51,137 nt of DNA from Ramicandelaber brevisporus (taxonomy: Eukaryota > Kickxellomycota > Ramicandelaberales > Ramicandelaberaceae): positions 18,039-69,175 of the forward strand of contig MU602669.1 of NCBI GenBank assembly GCA_025201865.1, given 5' to 3'. Under the pieces are notes generated by a model. That model ran no database searches and was not told where the DNA came from. It saw only the letters and a list, made by a program, of their open reading frames with translations. Below are positions 18,901 through 27,348 of this stretch, in pieces (within the stretch, counting starts at the first letter, position 1; each line of letters starts with the position of its first letter). Position numbers and translations under genes: made by a program.

Positions 18901-20663
18901 TTGATGATGGCGATGATGGTGATCACAGTCGTGAAGCTGTTAATGCCAATGGTAGTCTCCCAGGCGGCACGGCCACTTCAAGTGCAATGGACATCGATAC
19001 TGTGCAGAACTCTTCCACCAGTATTCCATCTTCAACATCAACACTAGCTCTTCGAGAGCGTCCAATTTTCCGTCCTCGCCTCTTGATTACTGGTCCAGTG
19101 GGAATGGGCCAGGCTGTACTCGGTCGCGCTGTATTGGACTCTCTCGAAGAATGTGCCTCGTTCACGCTTGACTCAGCCACTCTCCTGGCTCATGCCGATT
19201 CATCTGCCCAATCACTCGAAGCTGCCATCACCAGCATGCTCTCTGAAGCTCGCCGTCGCCAGCCATGTGTTGTCTATGTGCCTCGCTTGATTGCATTCTG
19301 GGTGTCACTCTCTGATATGGCTCGCATGGTGCTTGCCAACGCTATTGATGACATTCCAGCCTATGATCCAGTTCTGCTGCTGGCTGCTTGTGAGGATCCT
19401 GCCACATTCGATGAGCTGTTAAAGGATGACGACCTGTTTGCTCGCACTTTTGGCGATATTCGTAGACCTGAACAAGTTGTTGAAACTGTTTTCCCGTCTA
19501 TTGCTGAGCGCCGTGCATTCTTTGAGTCGTTGCATGAGCTGTTTATGCGTCCAACTCGCACACCAAATCAGTCGCAACAACCGAGAACCAAGCGCACAGC
19601 CCCCGACCTGCCTCTAGCTGTGCCTCCACCGCCGCGTGAACCGACTGAAGAAGAGCGTCGTCTGCTGCGTGCTCACGATGAATACATCTTCCGTGAGCTT
19701 CGCATCACTCTGCGTACTATTCTTGATGAGCTGTTCAAGGAGCGCAAGTTCCGTCCATTCTCCAAGCCAGTTGATGCTGAGGATGTCCCTGATTACTATG
19801 ATGTTGTGGCTCACCCAATGGATTTGTCTACAATGCTGAGCCGTGTCAATTCACGCTACTATTTGACTGCTGATGAGTTCCTGGCTGATATCGACATGAT
19901 TCCTGCTGCTGCTCGAGAGTATCACGGCGAAGTTGATGAAGAGCGTTATCTGGATCGTGCGATAGCGTTGCAGGATATTGCTCATGTAATGGTGGATCGA
20001 ATGCATCCTGAGCTCAAAGAAGAGTCCGTGCTGTCGGCAAAGCGCTGGCGGATGGATCACCCAGCCGACACTACCGTTGCTCCCGCCACTGAGGCTGTCA
20101 CGGCTGCTTCAGCTATTGCCAACGGCACTGCTGACAACGCGAACATCGAGTCATCTCAAACACAGGCACGCCAGTCAGAGGCACAAACTCCACAGGCTTT
20201 GGGAGCATCGAACCGTAGCAACAATAGCAGCGGGTCTCGTCGAAGCAACAAGTCACGCACTCCATCAACAGACTCTCCAGCCATCCAATTGACGCTGCCT
20301 TCCATTCAGCCAGTCACTACCGTCAGCTCATCATTTGCAATCTCCCAAGGAATCACCTCTCCCCTCGCACCATCATCGTCATCATCTGGTCTGCAACAGC
20401 AGCTTCCGTCGAACACAGCTGACTCTCCGCAACAGCAACAGCAACAACAACAACCACTGGGAAGTGAGGTTGACCGCATTATTGAGCGCGCTGTCTCATT
20501 GACAGACTTTGGAATTGACGGCAACATTACCATTGATGTGATCGATCGACTTCGAGTTGATCTCATGGCCGCAGCGTCGCAGAATGAGTTTACTGATCGT
20601 GTCACTCAAGCCGACATTGTTCTGGACCGCACTGAACGTGTTTTAACTCGCTCACAATCTTAA
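15924..20663 (+). CDS. YTA7: ATAD2/YTA7-type AAA+ ATPase with bromodomain
   Basis: The product (1579 residues) is a chromatin AAA+ ATPase that works on histone H3-H4 and nucleosome density. The first 620 residues are disordered, with Ser, Asp/Glu, Asn and Ala runs from triplet repeats. AAA1 is intact: Walker A GSPGTGKTH at 680-688, MRKGADCLSKWVGE, Walker B with D767/E768, GATNRIDAVDPALRRPGRFD. A Gly/Ser/Asn insert of about 20 residues (AGTGGA-type repeat at 18038-18090) sits between Walker A and the pore region. AAA2 is degenerate: GPVGMGQA at 1057-1064 lacks the Walker lysine, as in this family. A bromodomain spans about 1259-1365, but the acetyl-lysine-binding Asn is replaced by His1334. 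The start is the ATG at 15924; 47 upstream in-frame codons begin at a TTG. Confidence 0.95.
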   Translation: MTAGSSSSSSSAAAAAAATAGGGSSSVSRSGRSLRSVPQRNYTEEYPDIFGSLYDEEGGEEEEEVYASTKSSRRRSSSSNNNNVHSSVHSSVHSNIHNNNVHNSRNQRRGYLQHDDDDDDDDEEESDFEDSEPSHYRPQRSSRTSTTSASASTSASASMRRQSTIMSSVNGRRTSSRIREHNEAVAAAAAEAAAAAVSARAIPYSLRTTSYIQEAGLSASIGRNQKRDGLINDDDDDDDDDEDDDESGVEMEGKHQTKSAARWQIRGTKRRFVLEEEEDDEDDEIVSSDADYSRHNGMIGRQSLTFSINPPADTIATHRPRRAAAPLSLIERSVSIDSDDEMDIGSNNNNNNNNNKNNGDGDERVNDQSAQQLIGGNTTNNNSIISISNESQSQAVEGGDEASDNNNIIGNSHQLNNENTQIGRQLRSRTVPPSSITTTGTNANTNESPRAVRPRKKLRRRRHSGRINQEDVDGQNGRYFLRERRHQTYQFDPLATIQQNRNTPSRRVNNSSNNTNNNNAARNIDSPPIPTRNSGYGRYARRNNAMGRNNNSNNNNDDDDDEDGEGNVGWNPRYAAAGGSNRGDESNIQPLNISELGDRRNRGANHYGALMERLKSTSADNAINADTSPVDGLKNVTFDSIGGLDNYISALKEMVMLPLLYPEIYAQFGISPPRGVLFHGSPGTGKTHLARALAASCSVQSSTNESGSGSGSGSANGGGNGGEKRTVAFFMRKGADCLSKWVGEAERQLRLLFEQARAWQPSIIFFDEIDGLAPVRSAKQDQIHSSIVATLLALMDGLDSRGQVVVIGATNRIDAVDPALRRPGRFDREFYFPLPNSAARRAILDINVRSWATPPSNELRDKLVSMTAGYCGADIKALCTEAALAAVRRRYPQIYTSTDKLQIDPSSIIVKPTDFSRALANITPASRRSQHAASAGAPIPGPLRPLLASSWEALDQKLQAIHKVLRGAQRGYIRGNSTADDDDNDDNDYDGTFDDGDDGDHSREAVNANGSLPGGTATSSAMDIDTVQNSSTSIPSSTSTLALRERPIFRPRLLITGPVGMGQAVLGRAVLDSLEECASFTLDSATLLAHADSSAQSLEAAITSMLSEARRRQPCVVYVPRLIAFWVSLSDMARMVLANAIDDIPAYDPVLLLAACEDPATFDELLKDDDLFARTFGDIRRPEQVVETVFPSIAERRAFFESLHELFMRPTRTPNQSQQPRTKRTAPDLPLAVPPPPREPTEEERRLLRAHDEYIFRELRITLRTILDELFKERKFRPFSKPVDAEDVPDYYDVVAHPMDLSTMLSRVNSRYYLTADEFLADIDMIPAAAREYHGEVDEERYLDRAIALQDIAHVMVDRMHPELKEESVLSAKRWRMDHPADTTVAPATEAVTAASAIANGTADNANIESSQTQARQSEAQTPQALGASNRSNNSSGSRRSNKSRTPSTDSPAIQLTLPSIQPVTTVSSSFAISQGITSPLAPSSSSSGLQQQLPSNTADSPQQQQQQQQPLGSEVDRIIERAVSLTDFGIDGNITIDVIDRLRVDLMAAASQNEFTDRVTQADIVLDRTERVLTRSQS

Positions 20664-20788
20664 GCAAGCTGTCCTTTTTCATTCATTGTTTTAATCAGCG
20701 GTCTTTTCTATTATTCTATTCTAATAGTATGAAGAATATCTTTACTAATCTTTAAAGGCTTTATAGATTAATCGCAGTAATCATCATC
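20664..20788. other. convergent spacer, YTA7 / UMP1
   Basis: 125 A/T-rich bases between two stop codons. No gene is seen. Confidence 0.5.
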
Positions 20789-21256
20789 TTACCATTTCAG
20801 GTTAAACTGGCGATCGAGGGCAGTGTGAACATCAAATGCTGCACCAACTGAAGGAGCAACAACCGCTTTGCTATCGCTAAACACATCCGTCACATCAATG
20901 TCTTCGTCCGTGCCCATAACAATGTCCAGGGACAGATTGTGTCTCTTCAAGAGACCTGGCCGCAGCTGTCTGCTCATCAGGTGTGCGCGTTCGGTGGTAA
21001 GTCTGAGGGGAGCATGCAGGCCGGCAATGCGGCGCTGCATAGCCATCTTCATCTCGAACTGAGTCGCATCCCATCCAGCAATGCGGGCTTCGAGCGGGTG
21101 GCCGACAACCGCGTCATCGGTCGAGGTCTTGAGGCCAAAACGAAGCGCATCGTGCGCACCCGTTTCTGGATGAGCAGTGGCGGCAATCGCGGCTGCACTG
21201 AGAGCGCCGGAGGCTGATGCTGGGATAGCTGCAGGAACAAGACGAAGTTCACTCAT
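20789..21256 (-). CDS. UMP1: proteasome maturation factor UMP1/POMP
   Basis: A 155-residue chaperone that joins half-proteasome assembly and is degraded as the first substrate of the new 20S particle. The order of motifs fits the family: HPLEARIAGWDATQFEMKMA, then the signature RIAGLHAPLRLTTER, then the NLSLDIVMGTDEDIDVTDVF block near the C-terminus. Length is close to yeast Ump1 (148). The N-terminal 45 residues are Ala-rich and variable, as usual. It is followed on the opposite strand by uricase, about 760 bases away, so the two are divergent. Confidence 0.92.
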   Translation of the reverse strand: MSELRLVPAAIPASASGALSAAAIAATAHPETGAHDALRFGLKTSTDDAVVGHPLEARIAGWDATQFEMKMAMQRRIAGLHAPLRLTTERAHLMSRQLRPGLLKRHNLSLDIVMGTDEDIDVTDVFSDSKAVVAPSVGAAFDVHTALDRQFNLKW

Positions 21257-22019
21257 ATGCTGTATTGTTTATGAGCTTGATGCTGATGTTGGTGTTGGCG
21301 ATTGTTGTGATTGAAATATTTATGGGACGCGTAAGCCAGCAAACGACAACAAAAGTGGAATGGCCACTAGGCAGACTCTCCAATATGCACACATCCAGAC
21401 AGCTCATTGAATCAAACAAGTTCAGCGACGTGCTGAAGCCGACTCCCATCATTCATAGAATCAACCAGATATAACTCGGACAAACAGGATCACGCTTAGT
21501 AGTGATGAGTTGAGGATCAATCCAGTTTAAATATGGCTACAACTTGATTGATTGCTTCACTAGTTTGTGTGCATCATTCAGTCTATTGACCATGTCCTAT
21601 TCCTCCGCTTTCTATTCCTTTTGGTTGGCTACCAGCCTGCTACTGCATACGTTCTTCAGGACGGTGGACGTATTGGTGTTGGTTATACCCTATCCCTATA
21701 TTGACGTGCAAACCATCGTCTCTTGTGGCTAACACAGCAACTAAAAAGGAATGACCACAAGGTCCATCGAACGATTTCTATTTTCGCCCTCTACGCCAAG
21801 CCCATTGGAGTATAACACGACTCTATTCGGCACTGCCAATAACCGAAGGACCACTGGTCTTGCAGAGGCAGCTATAAAGAGCAGCCGTGTTGTTTTATTT
21901 TTCTTCCCGCGCTTCCTGCACTTTCTCATACAGCACCAACTCACCATTATTCTCATCTACTTGCCTGCCTGCTTGCTTGCTTGCCTGCCTGCCAACACGA
22001 CTCGTTCAAAACACACAAG
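21257..22019. promoter_or_regulatory. divergent region UMP1 / uricase, with TATA box and CTTG/CCTG repeat
   Basis: A TATAAA at 21873-21878 lies about 145 bases upstream of the uricase ATG and fits a core promoter. Positions 21960-21993 are a tetranucleotide run of CTTG/CCTG units, probably in the leader. No additional gene is supported in the remaining 500 bases. Confidence 0.5.
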
Positions 22020-22988
22020 ATGACCGTTTGCCCCGCCACCGCCGCCGCCAATAACGAGGTCTACCTCAAGTGCCAGGAGTACGGCAAGGATCGCGTCCGC
22101 CTCGTCAAGGTGATCCGCCCACCAAACTCGCCACGCCAGTATGTCGTCGACTACTCAGTTCGCACGCTGCTGGATGGTGACTTTGAGACGTCATACACCA
22201 AGGGCTCGAATGCCAAGGTTGTTGCCACTGACACCCAGAAGAACACCGTCTACGTTCTGGCCAAGCAGTCCACCTGCGTCGAGACTCCAGAGCTGTTCGC
22301 CTACGAGCTCGCCCAGCACTTTGTGACCCGCTACCCACACGTCAACCGCGCCAAGGTTAGCATCACCAGCCGTCCATGGGAGCGTCTCGCTCTGTCTGCC
22401 GGCGAGCACCCACACTCTTTTGTTCGCGCCGGCAAGGAGACCCGCACCACCACTGTCACCGTGTTCAAGGTCACCAGCGCCTGCGGTGGCCAGCAGCATC
22501 TGAGCGCCACCATTGAGTCTGGCTTCTCTGGTCTCGAGGTTCTCAAGTCGACCGGCTCTGCCTTCACCGACTTTATGCGCGACGAGTACACCACTCTGCC
22601 AGAGATGAAGGACCGCATCCTGTCCACCATGGTCGAGTCGTCCTGGAAGTACAACATCCCAACCGTGACTGTGATTCCAAGCTCCATTGACTTCAACGCC
22701 ATCTACAACGGTGTCCGCCTGCACACCCTCGAGACTTTCTCGTATGATGAGCCAAGCGCCTCTGTCCAGGCTACTCTGTACAAGATGGCTGCCAAGATCC
22801 TGGGTGACTTCAAGGCTGTTGATGAGATTAGCTACGCTCTGCCAAACATCCACATCTTCCCAGTTGATCTGGCTCCATTTGGCTTGGACAACAAGGGCCG
22901 CAATGCCTCTGTCTACATGCCAATTGCCGATCCATCTGGCCGCATCACCGCCACCATTGCCCGCCGCCAGGTCAAGCAGTGCCTCTAA
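22020..22988 (+). CDS. urate oxidase (uricase)
   Basis: The product (322 residues) oxidises uric acid to 5-hydroxyisourate in purine breakdown, normally in peroxisomes. Both halves of the T-fold are recognisable. YGKDRVRLVKV carries the catalytic Lys, GDFETSYTKGSN and VVATDTQKNTVY carry the Thr of the catalytic dyad, and LPNIHIFPVDL carries the conserved His. The C-terminal PSGRITATIAR block is also typical. Length is slightly above the usual 300. The last residues are VKQCL, which is not a clear PTS1 peroxisome signal. Codon bias is as strong as in PGK, suggesting high expression. I set the start at 22020 because the 13 upstream in-frame codons come from the repeat leader. Confidence 0.97.
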   Translation: MTVCPATAAANNEVYLKCQEYGKDRVRLVKVIRPPNSPRQYVVDYSVRTLLDGDFETSYTKGSNAKVVATDTQKNTVYVLAKQSTCVETPELFAYELAQHFVTRYPHVNRAKVSITSRPWERLALSAGEHPHSFVRAGKETRTTTVTVFKVTSACGGQQHLSATIESGFSGLEVLKSTGSAFTDFMRDEYTTLPEMKDRILSTMVESSWKYNIPTVTVIPSSIDFNAIYNGVRLHTLETFSYDEPSASVQATLYKMAAKILGDFKAVDEISYALPNIHIFPVDLAPFGLDNKGRNASVYMPIADPSGRITATIARRQVKQCL

Positions 22989-23411
22989 ACTAATCTGATT
23001 TAATGTTTGATAAGTTTTCTTTTTCGGGCTTGAGCTAATACCATATTGATCTCAGAGATATTTAGAGGGTATTAAAGCTTTGATGCTTTGATTGGCATCG
23101 TTTAATTTGTCAATCATTTTATTTCTAGAAGCTTGTTTACACACTCGCGATCTTTCCCACATTCCATCTCGAAGGATTCTAGTTGTAGAAATTACCAGAT
23201 GGCACAAGCAGCCAGAACGACAAACAAGTTGTCTATAAGAGCCAAACGGCTCTTCGTTGTCGTCGTCGTTGTCGTCGTCGTCGTCGTTCTTTTCTATCTC
23301 AGCTCACTGGCTTCTGTTTTTTTCTCTCTCAAGCATTCATTGTTTACACTTGGCCACATTACAACTTCATACTACAAACAACTAAATTACAACACTCATC
23401 CAACATTTATT
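22989..23411. other. spacer with GTC repeat and TATA-like word
   Basis: The spacer holds the uricase 3' end, a TATA-like CTATAAGA at about 23232-23239, and an imperfect GTC/GTT run at 23254-23288. The frame of the next gene is open through part of it, including an ATG at 23199, which would turn the triplet run into a polyvaline stretch. Confidence 0.5.
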
Positions 23412-24584
23412 ATGACCACTGTCCTCAGCAAGTTTGTGCGTTTTGCTCGCAGACTCGTGTTAAAGAAGAACACCGTAGTGCGCGACAGTAACTCAGCCAT
23501 TAAATCCGACATTGTTCTAACTGAATCCAGCAACAAACCACTTGCACTCTTTAACATCAAAGCCATACTTATCACAGCCATCAAGCGCAAACAACGTCCT
23601 CAGCAGAAGCAGCCAGAGCAGCAACAACAGCAACAGCAAGAACAGGCTACCTCACATGAAGAGCCACCACCACCAAATAACCCACCATATAATAAAAGTG
23701 ATAGCGCAATAGTAGATAATTGTGACAGTGAACCACAACAAGCTGCAACAATTTCATCATCGTCTACAGCTCCCGCAACATCAGTGATATCCGCAACATC
23801 AGTGACAGCTGTAGCATCAGTAGTATCTGCCATGAGACAGGCTGATCAGAATTCAATTATTCAGACAATGATTGCCCGTGAGAGAGCAACAGTTCAAGGC
23901 TATATTCGAGACTTGGAACAGCAGGTGATTAACCAGCAGACATCCCATGAGCGTAATCTCCAAGTTGTGAAGGAAGTGTTTCAGATAATGAGTGTTGAGC
24001 TGGAGAATCTCCAGAAGGAACGCAAAGAAGACAAGGATTATATTTCTCGACTGGGAGCTGGCCTCAAGAAGACATTGAAGGAGCTGCAATCAGTCAAGGA
24101 TGCTGCGGCTGCACAGAAGCGCGAATTCGAAGAATACAAGAACAGCGCAGATGCCATAATCGAGAAACTCGTAATCGATGCTGAATCTTGCGCAGAGGAG
24201 CATAAGGATGTGTGTCATGGTATCGATTGTATTGATACTCGTCTCAGAAATATAGATGCAACAGTGTCTCAACACACTGCCAAGATTGGAACTATTGGTG
24301 CTCAAATCAAGGATGTGGTTGCTGAGATTGACGAGCTTCTTGCTGGCTTTAGCGCTGATACCGAGGAAATCGAGGAAGATGAGTCGTCCGGTTCACCGTT
24401 CTCTTCGTATGACAGCTATGAGCAACACTGTGGATTGTCTAGCGGTAAGGTTACTAACGACGAAATTGAAGCTGTAAACAGTGTGTTTGACCACATTCGC
24501 GACAAAACGCACAACAGATGGACGCCACAGCTGCCATCGATTCCAGAGGAGGGTGAAGAGGTTGATGGAGTTGAACCAAAGTAG
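23412..24584 (+). CDS. hypothetical coiled-coil protein
   Basis: A 390-residue protein of no family I recognise. The N-terminal 60 residues are basic (KFVRFARRLVLKKN; IKRKQRPQQK). Then come a polyQ run (about 65-77), a proline stretch and a Ser/Thr/Ala-rich linker. Residues about 145-320 are predicted coiled coil by heptad pattern and Glu/Lys/Gln content (ENLQKERKEDKDYISRLG, QKREFEEYKNS). The C-terminal 70 residues are acidic. Two starts are possible: 23412 (chosen, since a TATA-like word at 23232 would start transcription after the other ATG) or 23199, which would add 71 residues with a valine-rich hydrophobic segment. The coiled coil suggests a structural, vesicle or spindle-pole role, but nothing specific. 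Confidence 0.6.
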   Translation: MTTVLSKFVRFARRLVLKKNTVVRDSNSAIKSDIVLTESSNKPLALFNIKAILITAIKRKQRPQQKQPEQQQQQQQEQATSHEEPPPPNNPPYNKSDSAIVDNCDSEPQQAATISSSSTAPATSVISATSVTAVASVVSAMRQADQNSIIQTMIARERATVQGYIRDLEQQVINQQTSHERNLQVVKEVFQIMSVELENLQKERKEDKDYISRLGAGLKKTLKELQSVKDAAAAQKREFEEYKNSADAIIEKLVIDAESCAEEHKDVCHGIDCIDTRLRNIDATVSQHTAKIGTIGAQIKDVVAEIDELLAGFSADTEEIEEDESSGSPFSSYDSYEQHCGLSSGKVTNDEIEAVNSVFDHIRDKTHNRWTPQLPSIPEEGEEVDGVEPK

Positions 24585-24718
24585 GTTGAAGCTGCAGCTC
24601 ATCACATATTTTTTTGGACTGATGTGGTTGTTGATGAAGGTAGTGAATAATATCGGTCGACCTCGGTAAAAATACTAGAGAGCAGCTATAAAGACTGTGA
24701 GCAATTAAACGTAATGTT

Positions 24719-24726
24719 AAAATAAA
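24719..24726 (+). terminator. possible AATAAA polyadenylation signal
   Basis: AAATAAAG lies about 140 bases after the stop of the coiled-coil gene, in A/T-rich sequence. It is the only canonical word in this spacer on the plus strand that I noticed. Confidence 0.3.
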
Positions 24727-24878
24727 GAATATCATTTTAACTATAAATGAATGGTTTAAAATGCAAACTACTAGTTAATCTGTTCATTGTCGTCCGTTAG
24801 TAGCATAATAAAAGTATTAAACTGTGATGGTGGAGGCTCTGCAGATGCAGTTGCTGTTGGCAGCTAATTGATATTATC

Positions 24879-26894
24879 TCAATCACTGTAATTACTCAGC
24901 ACTAATTCTTCGCCATCATCATCTCCATCATTATGCTCGATATTATGCTGATCTGTCGAGTCATTTGACCTGTTGCTGTTACTGGTAATTGTGTCCAATC
25001 GAGTAATGAAGAAGGATGAACTCAACGTTTTCCTATAAAATAGTCGCAGCACAAGAGCCGGAACTGTCGATAGTTGTTTGCCTTTATGCTCCTCGAATTG
25101 ATGCTTATATCTAGACTCTTTAGTGAAATGACAATAATCACAGCCAGATGCAACACAAAGCCAACCTTGGATAATGTCTGGATGCTGCAGTTGACCTGGT
25201 TCGCAGATTGCTGCTGCGAGATGTGAGTTGCTGGTATGCTGGTTTCCATTGGGATCGCTTCCAGTAATACGAGCGTTTCCCGGTAGAAACTCACTATCAA
25301 CTGATTTCTCATCAAATCCATGCGATTGTTTTAAATGAGTGAGTAGACATTCTGGTACCAATCGACAGTCGTAACAAATAAACAAACCAGTCGTAGTATG
25401 ATAGCAATACTTAGTGCCATTCACGTAAAAATCATCCACATTTAAATACTGAAAGAAGTAATGTCTCTTTTTGGTACTTTGCTGCTGCTGCTGCTGATTA
25501 TCATCGTCGTCTTCACTATTGGCACGTTTTAGTCTCATCGATGCGCTATGAATGCTTCGAATATGGCGACGAATTGTATCAACTGTCTTGCACGTTTTCT
25601 CACAACCTGGAATTGGACATGGCCATCGATCACCTGAAGACTTACGAGTGACAGTGTAAGTGTTACCACGCGCATTAACTACAACTTCCAGTGTGTGTTC
25701 GCGCCGATGTGTGCTAATTTGACCAAGTGAGTTGAAGAGCCGCCCACAATTGGGATATTCACACTTCCATTGCCGTTTCTGGTTGGGTGCATCTGTAATT
25801 TCATCTTGGCCTGTATCATCTCCATTCTCATCCTGAGTGTTCAATCCATTGTGGCTGTAGTCGAGTCTGTGCTGGTTCACTTTGTTACTACTGGTCGCGA
25901 CAGCACCGCTTGCTTGGTCAATGCGAGTGATGAGAAAGGACGAAGCATGTGTTTTCGCATAAAGTAATCGCAATACAAGAGCAGGAACTGTTGATATTTG
26001 CCAACCTTGGTGCGTATCTTTCTTGTGATGAAGCTTATTATGAGCTGCATAGCTACAATATCCACAATTAGGCGCAACACAAAGCCAACCTTGGACAATA
26101 TCCTGATGCTGCTGCTGATATGGTTGTCTAATTGCTGCTGCGAGATGAGAGTTGCTGGTGTGCTGATTAATACTAGGATCGGCACTTGCATTAACTGCAC
26201 TTTCTGGCAGAGCAGAGCTGTCAATTGACTTCTTATTAAACCCATGTTTCTGCTGCAAGTGTGTGAGAAGACATTCTGGCACCAATCTACACTCATGGCA
26301 AATGAACACTCCAATTGTATTATGATAGCCACAGTGAACTCCATTCACATTAAAGTCATCCACATCAACGAAATAACATTTGCGCTTAGCAATCTGAGAT
26401 GAAAGTTGTTGCTGTCTCGTATATTTACCATGATGTCTTCTTATATGATGACTTACAGCATAAGCTGTTATGGATGTCATTTTACAATCTGGAATAGGGC
26501 ATGACCATCGATCATCTAATGATTGCCGAGCCAGAAAATAAGTCTTTCCATTTATATAGAGATCTGCTTGGAGCTTGTGCTCATATCGGTGCATTCTCAA
26601 ATGACTGCTTTTCTTGAAACTGTAAGTGCATCCAGGATGTTTGCAGATGAACTGTTTCTGATTACTGGAAGTAGCTGGTTCTTGGTCCTGGTCGGTGTCA
26701 TCATCATCCTCGGATTTGATTTCGTCTTCTTCGCTGTCAGTATCCGAGTCTGACTCGACTTTGGCGTCAATGTCTGAAGTGTGCTGTTCGAGTTTGATAT
26801 CAGCTGTTGAGAGACTCGGCTCGAGCTTGATGTGCACGTCGACTGCTGTTGTTGCTGTTGTTGCTGGCTCTGTCTTGATCTTCACGGTCGACAT
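24879..26894 (-). CDS. C2H2 zinc-finger protein with tandemly duplicated module
   Basis: A 671-residue putative nuclear DNA-binding protein. The first 66 residues hold five SUMO-consensus-like sites (IKTE 6-9, IKLE 22-25, IKLE 33-36, AKVE 44-47, IKSE 59-62) in acidic surroundings. Then one module occurs twice, near 84-345 and 378-640, offset by about 294 residues. Each copy has a C2H2 finger (C84, C89, H102, H106), a second finger starting CPIP-x-C, a conserved VDDFxVNG...FIC-x2-CRLVPECLLTHL block, HTSNSHLAAAI, GWLCVA-x2-C-x-YC with later His, and STVPALVLRL. The middle block resembles the Cys-rich repeats of some fungal transposon-linked or DUF3505-type proteins, only by eye. An in-frame ATG at 27218 would add 108 residues; I prefer 26894 since the extension lies in the shared promoter. 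Confidence 0.8.
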   Translation of the reverse strand: MSTVKIKTEPATTATTAVDVHIKLEPSLSTADIKLEQHTSDIDAKVESDSDTDSEEDEIKSEDDDDTDQDQEPATSSNQKQFICKHPGCTYSFKKSSHLRMHRYEHKLQADLYINGKTYFLARQSLDDRWSCPIPDCKMTSITAYAVSHHIRRHHGKYTRQQQLSSQIAKRKCYFVDVDDFNVNGVHCGYHNTIGVFICHECRLVPECLLTHLQQKHGFNKKSIDSSALPESAVNASADPSINQHTSNSHLAAAIRQPYQQQHQDIVQGWLCVAPNCGYCSYAAHNKLHHKKDTHQGWQISTVPALVLRLLYAKTHASSFLITRIDQASGAVATSSNKVNQHRLDYSHNGLNTQDENGDDTGQDEITDAPNQKRQWKCEYPNCGRLFNSLGQISTHRREHTLEVVVNARGNTYTVTRKSSGDRWPCPIPGCEKTCKTVDTIRRHIRSIHSASMRLKRANSEDDDDNQQQQQQSTKKRHYFFQYLNVDDFYVNGTKYCYHTTTGLFICYDCRLVPECLLTHLKQSHGFDEKSVDSEFLPGNARITGSDPNGNQHTSNSHLAAAICEPGQLQHPDIIQGWLCVASGCDYCHFTKESRYKHQFEEHKGKQLSTVPALVLRLFYRKTLSSSFFITRLDTITSNSNRSNDSTDQHNIEHNDGDDDGEELVLSNYSD

Positions 26895-27348
26895 GGCTTG
26901 CTGCTCTGCTGGATAGATCAGCTGTTCTGTTCTGTTTTGTTCTGTTGCAGTTGTTGAGTTCAGAGAGAGCAAACCAGTCACCTCCTTTCGCGGCAAGCAA
27001 ACAAAACAAAGCAACGCGAACAAAATCGACAAATAAACTTTATAATCCACACTCTCTACACTCACATCCGCGTTCATTAATATGTGGAGCGGTAGTACTG
27101 TCCAACTAAGTGAACCAACTTCATCAATACAGGTAATCCCATACTGTATTTGCATCGCTGCTGATGTATAGGTCATAACTGCATCTCTGTCATCACATTC
27201 AGCATTACATCTCTTCATATAAAAGGCATGTTACCAAATGCCGTGTGGTGGTACAAGTGGTGGTGGTTTGCTCTGAGAGTGCTCATCTTCTTAGCTGACC
27301 AACAAACGACGAGAAACAAACAGCTCAACGACACCGGACTTGACAGCG
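26895..27348. promoter_or_regulatory. shared divergent promoter, zinc-finger gene / GTR1
   Basis: 454 bases between two start codons. A TTCTG/TTTTG pentamer repeat sits at about 26924-26946, and the GTR1 leader is GACAACGA-rich. Minus-strand frames stay open through it, which leaves the zinc-finger start ambiguous. Confidence 0.4.

Noticed and set aside
22191-22853. A 220-codon open frame opposite uricase
   Set aside because: Same effect of codon bias as in PGK1; no start context or homology.
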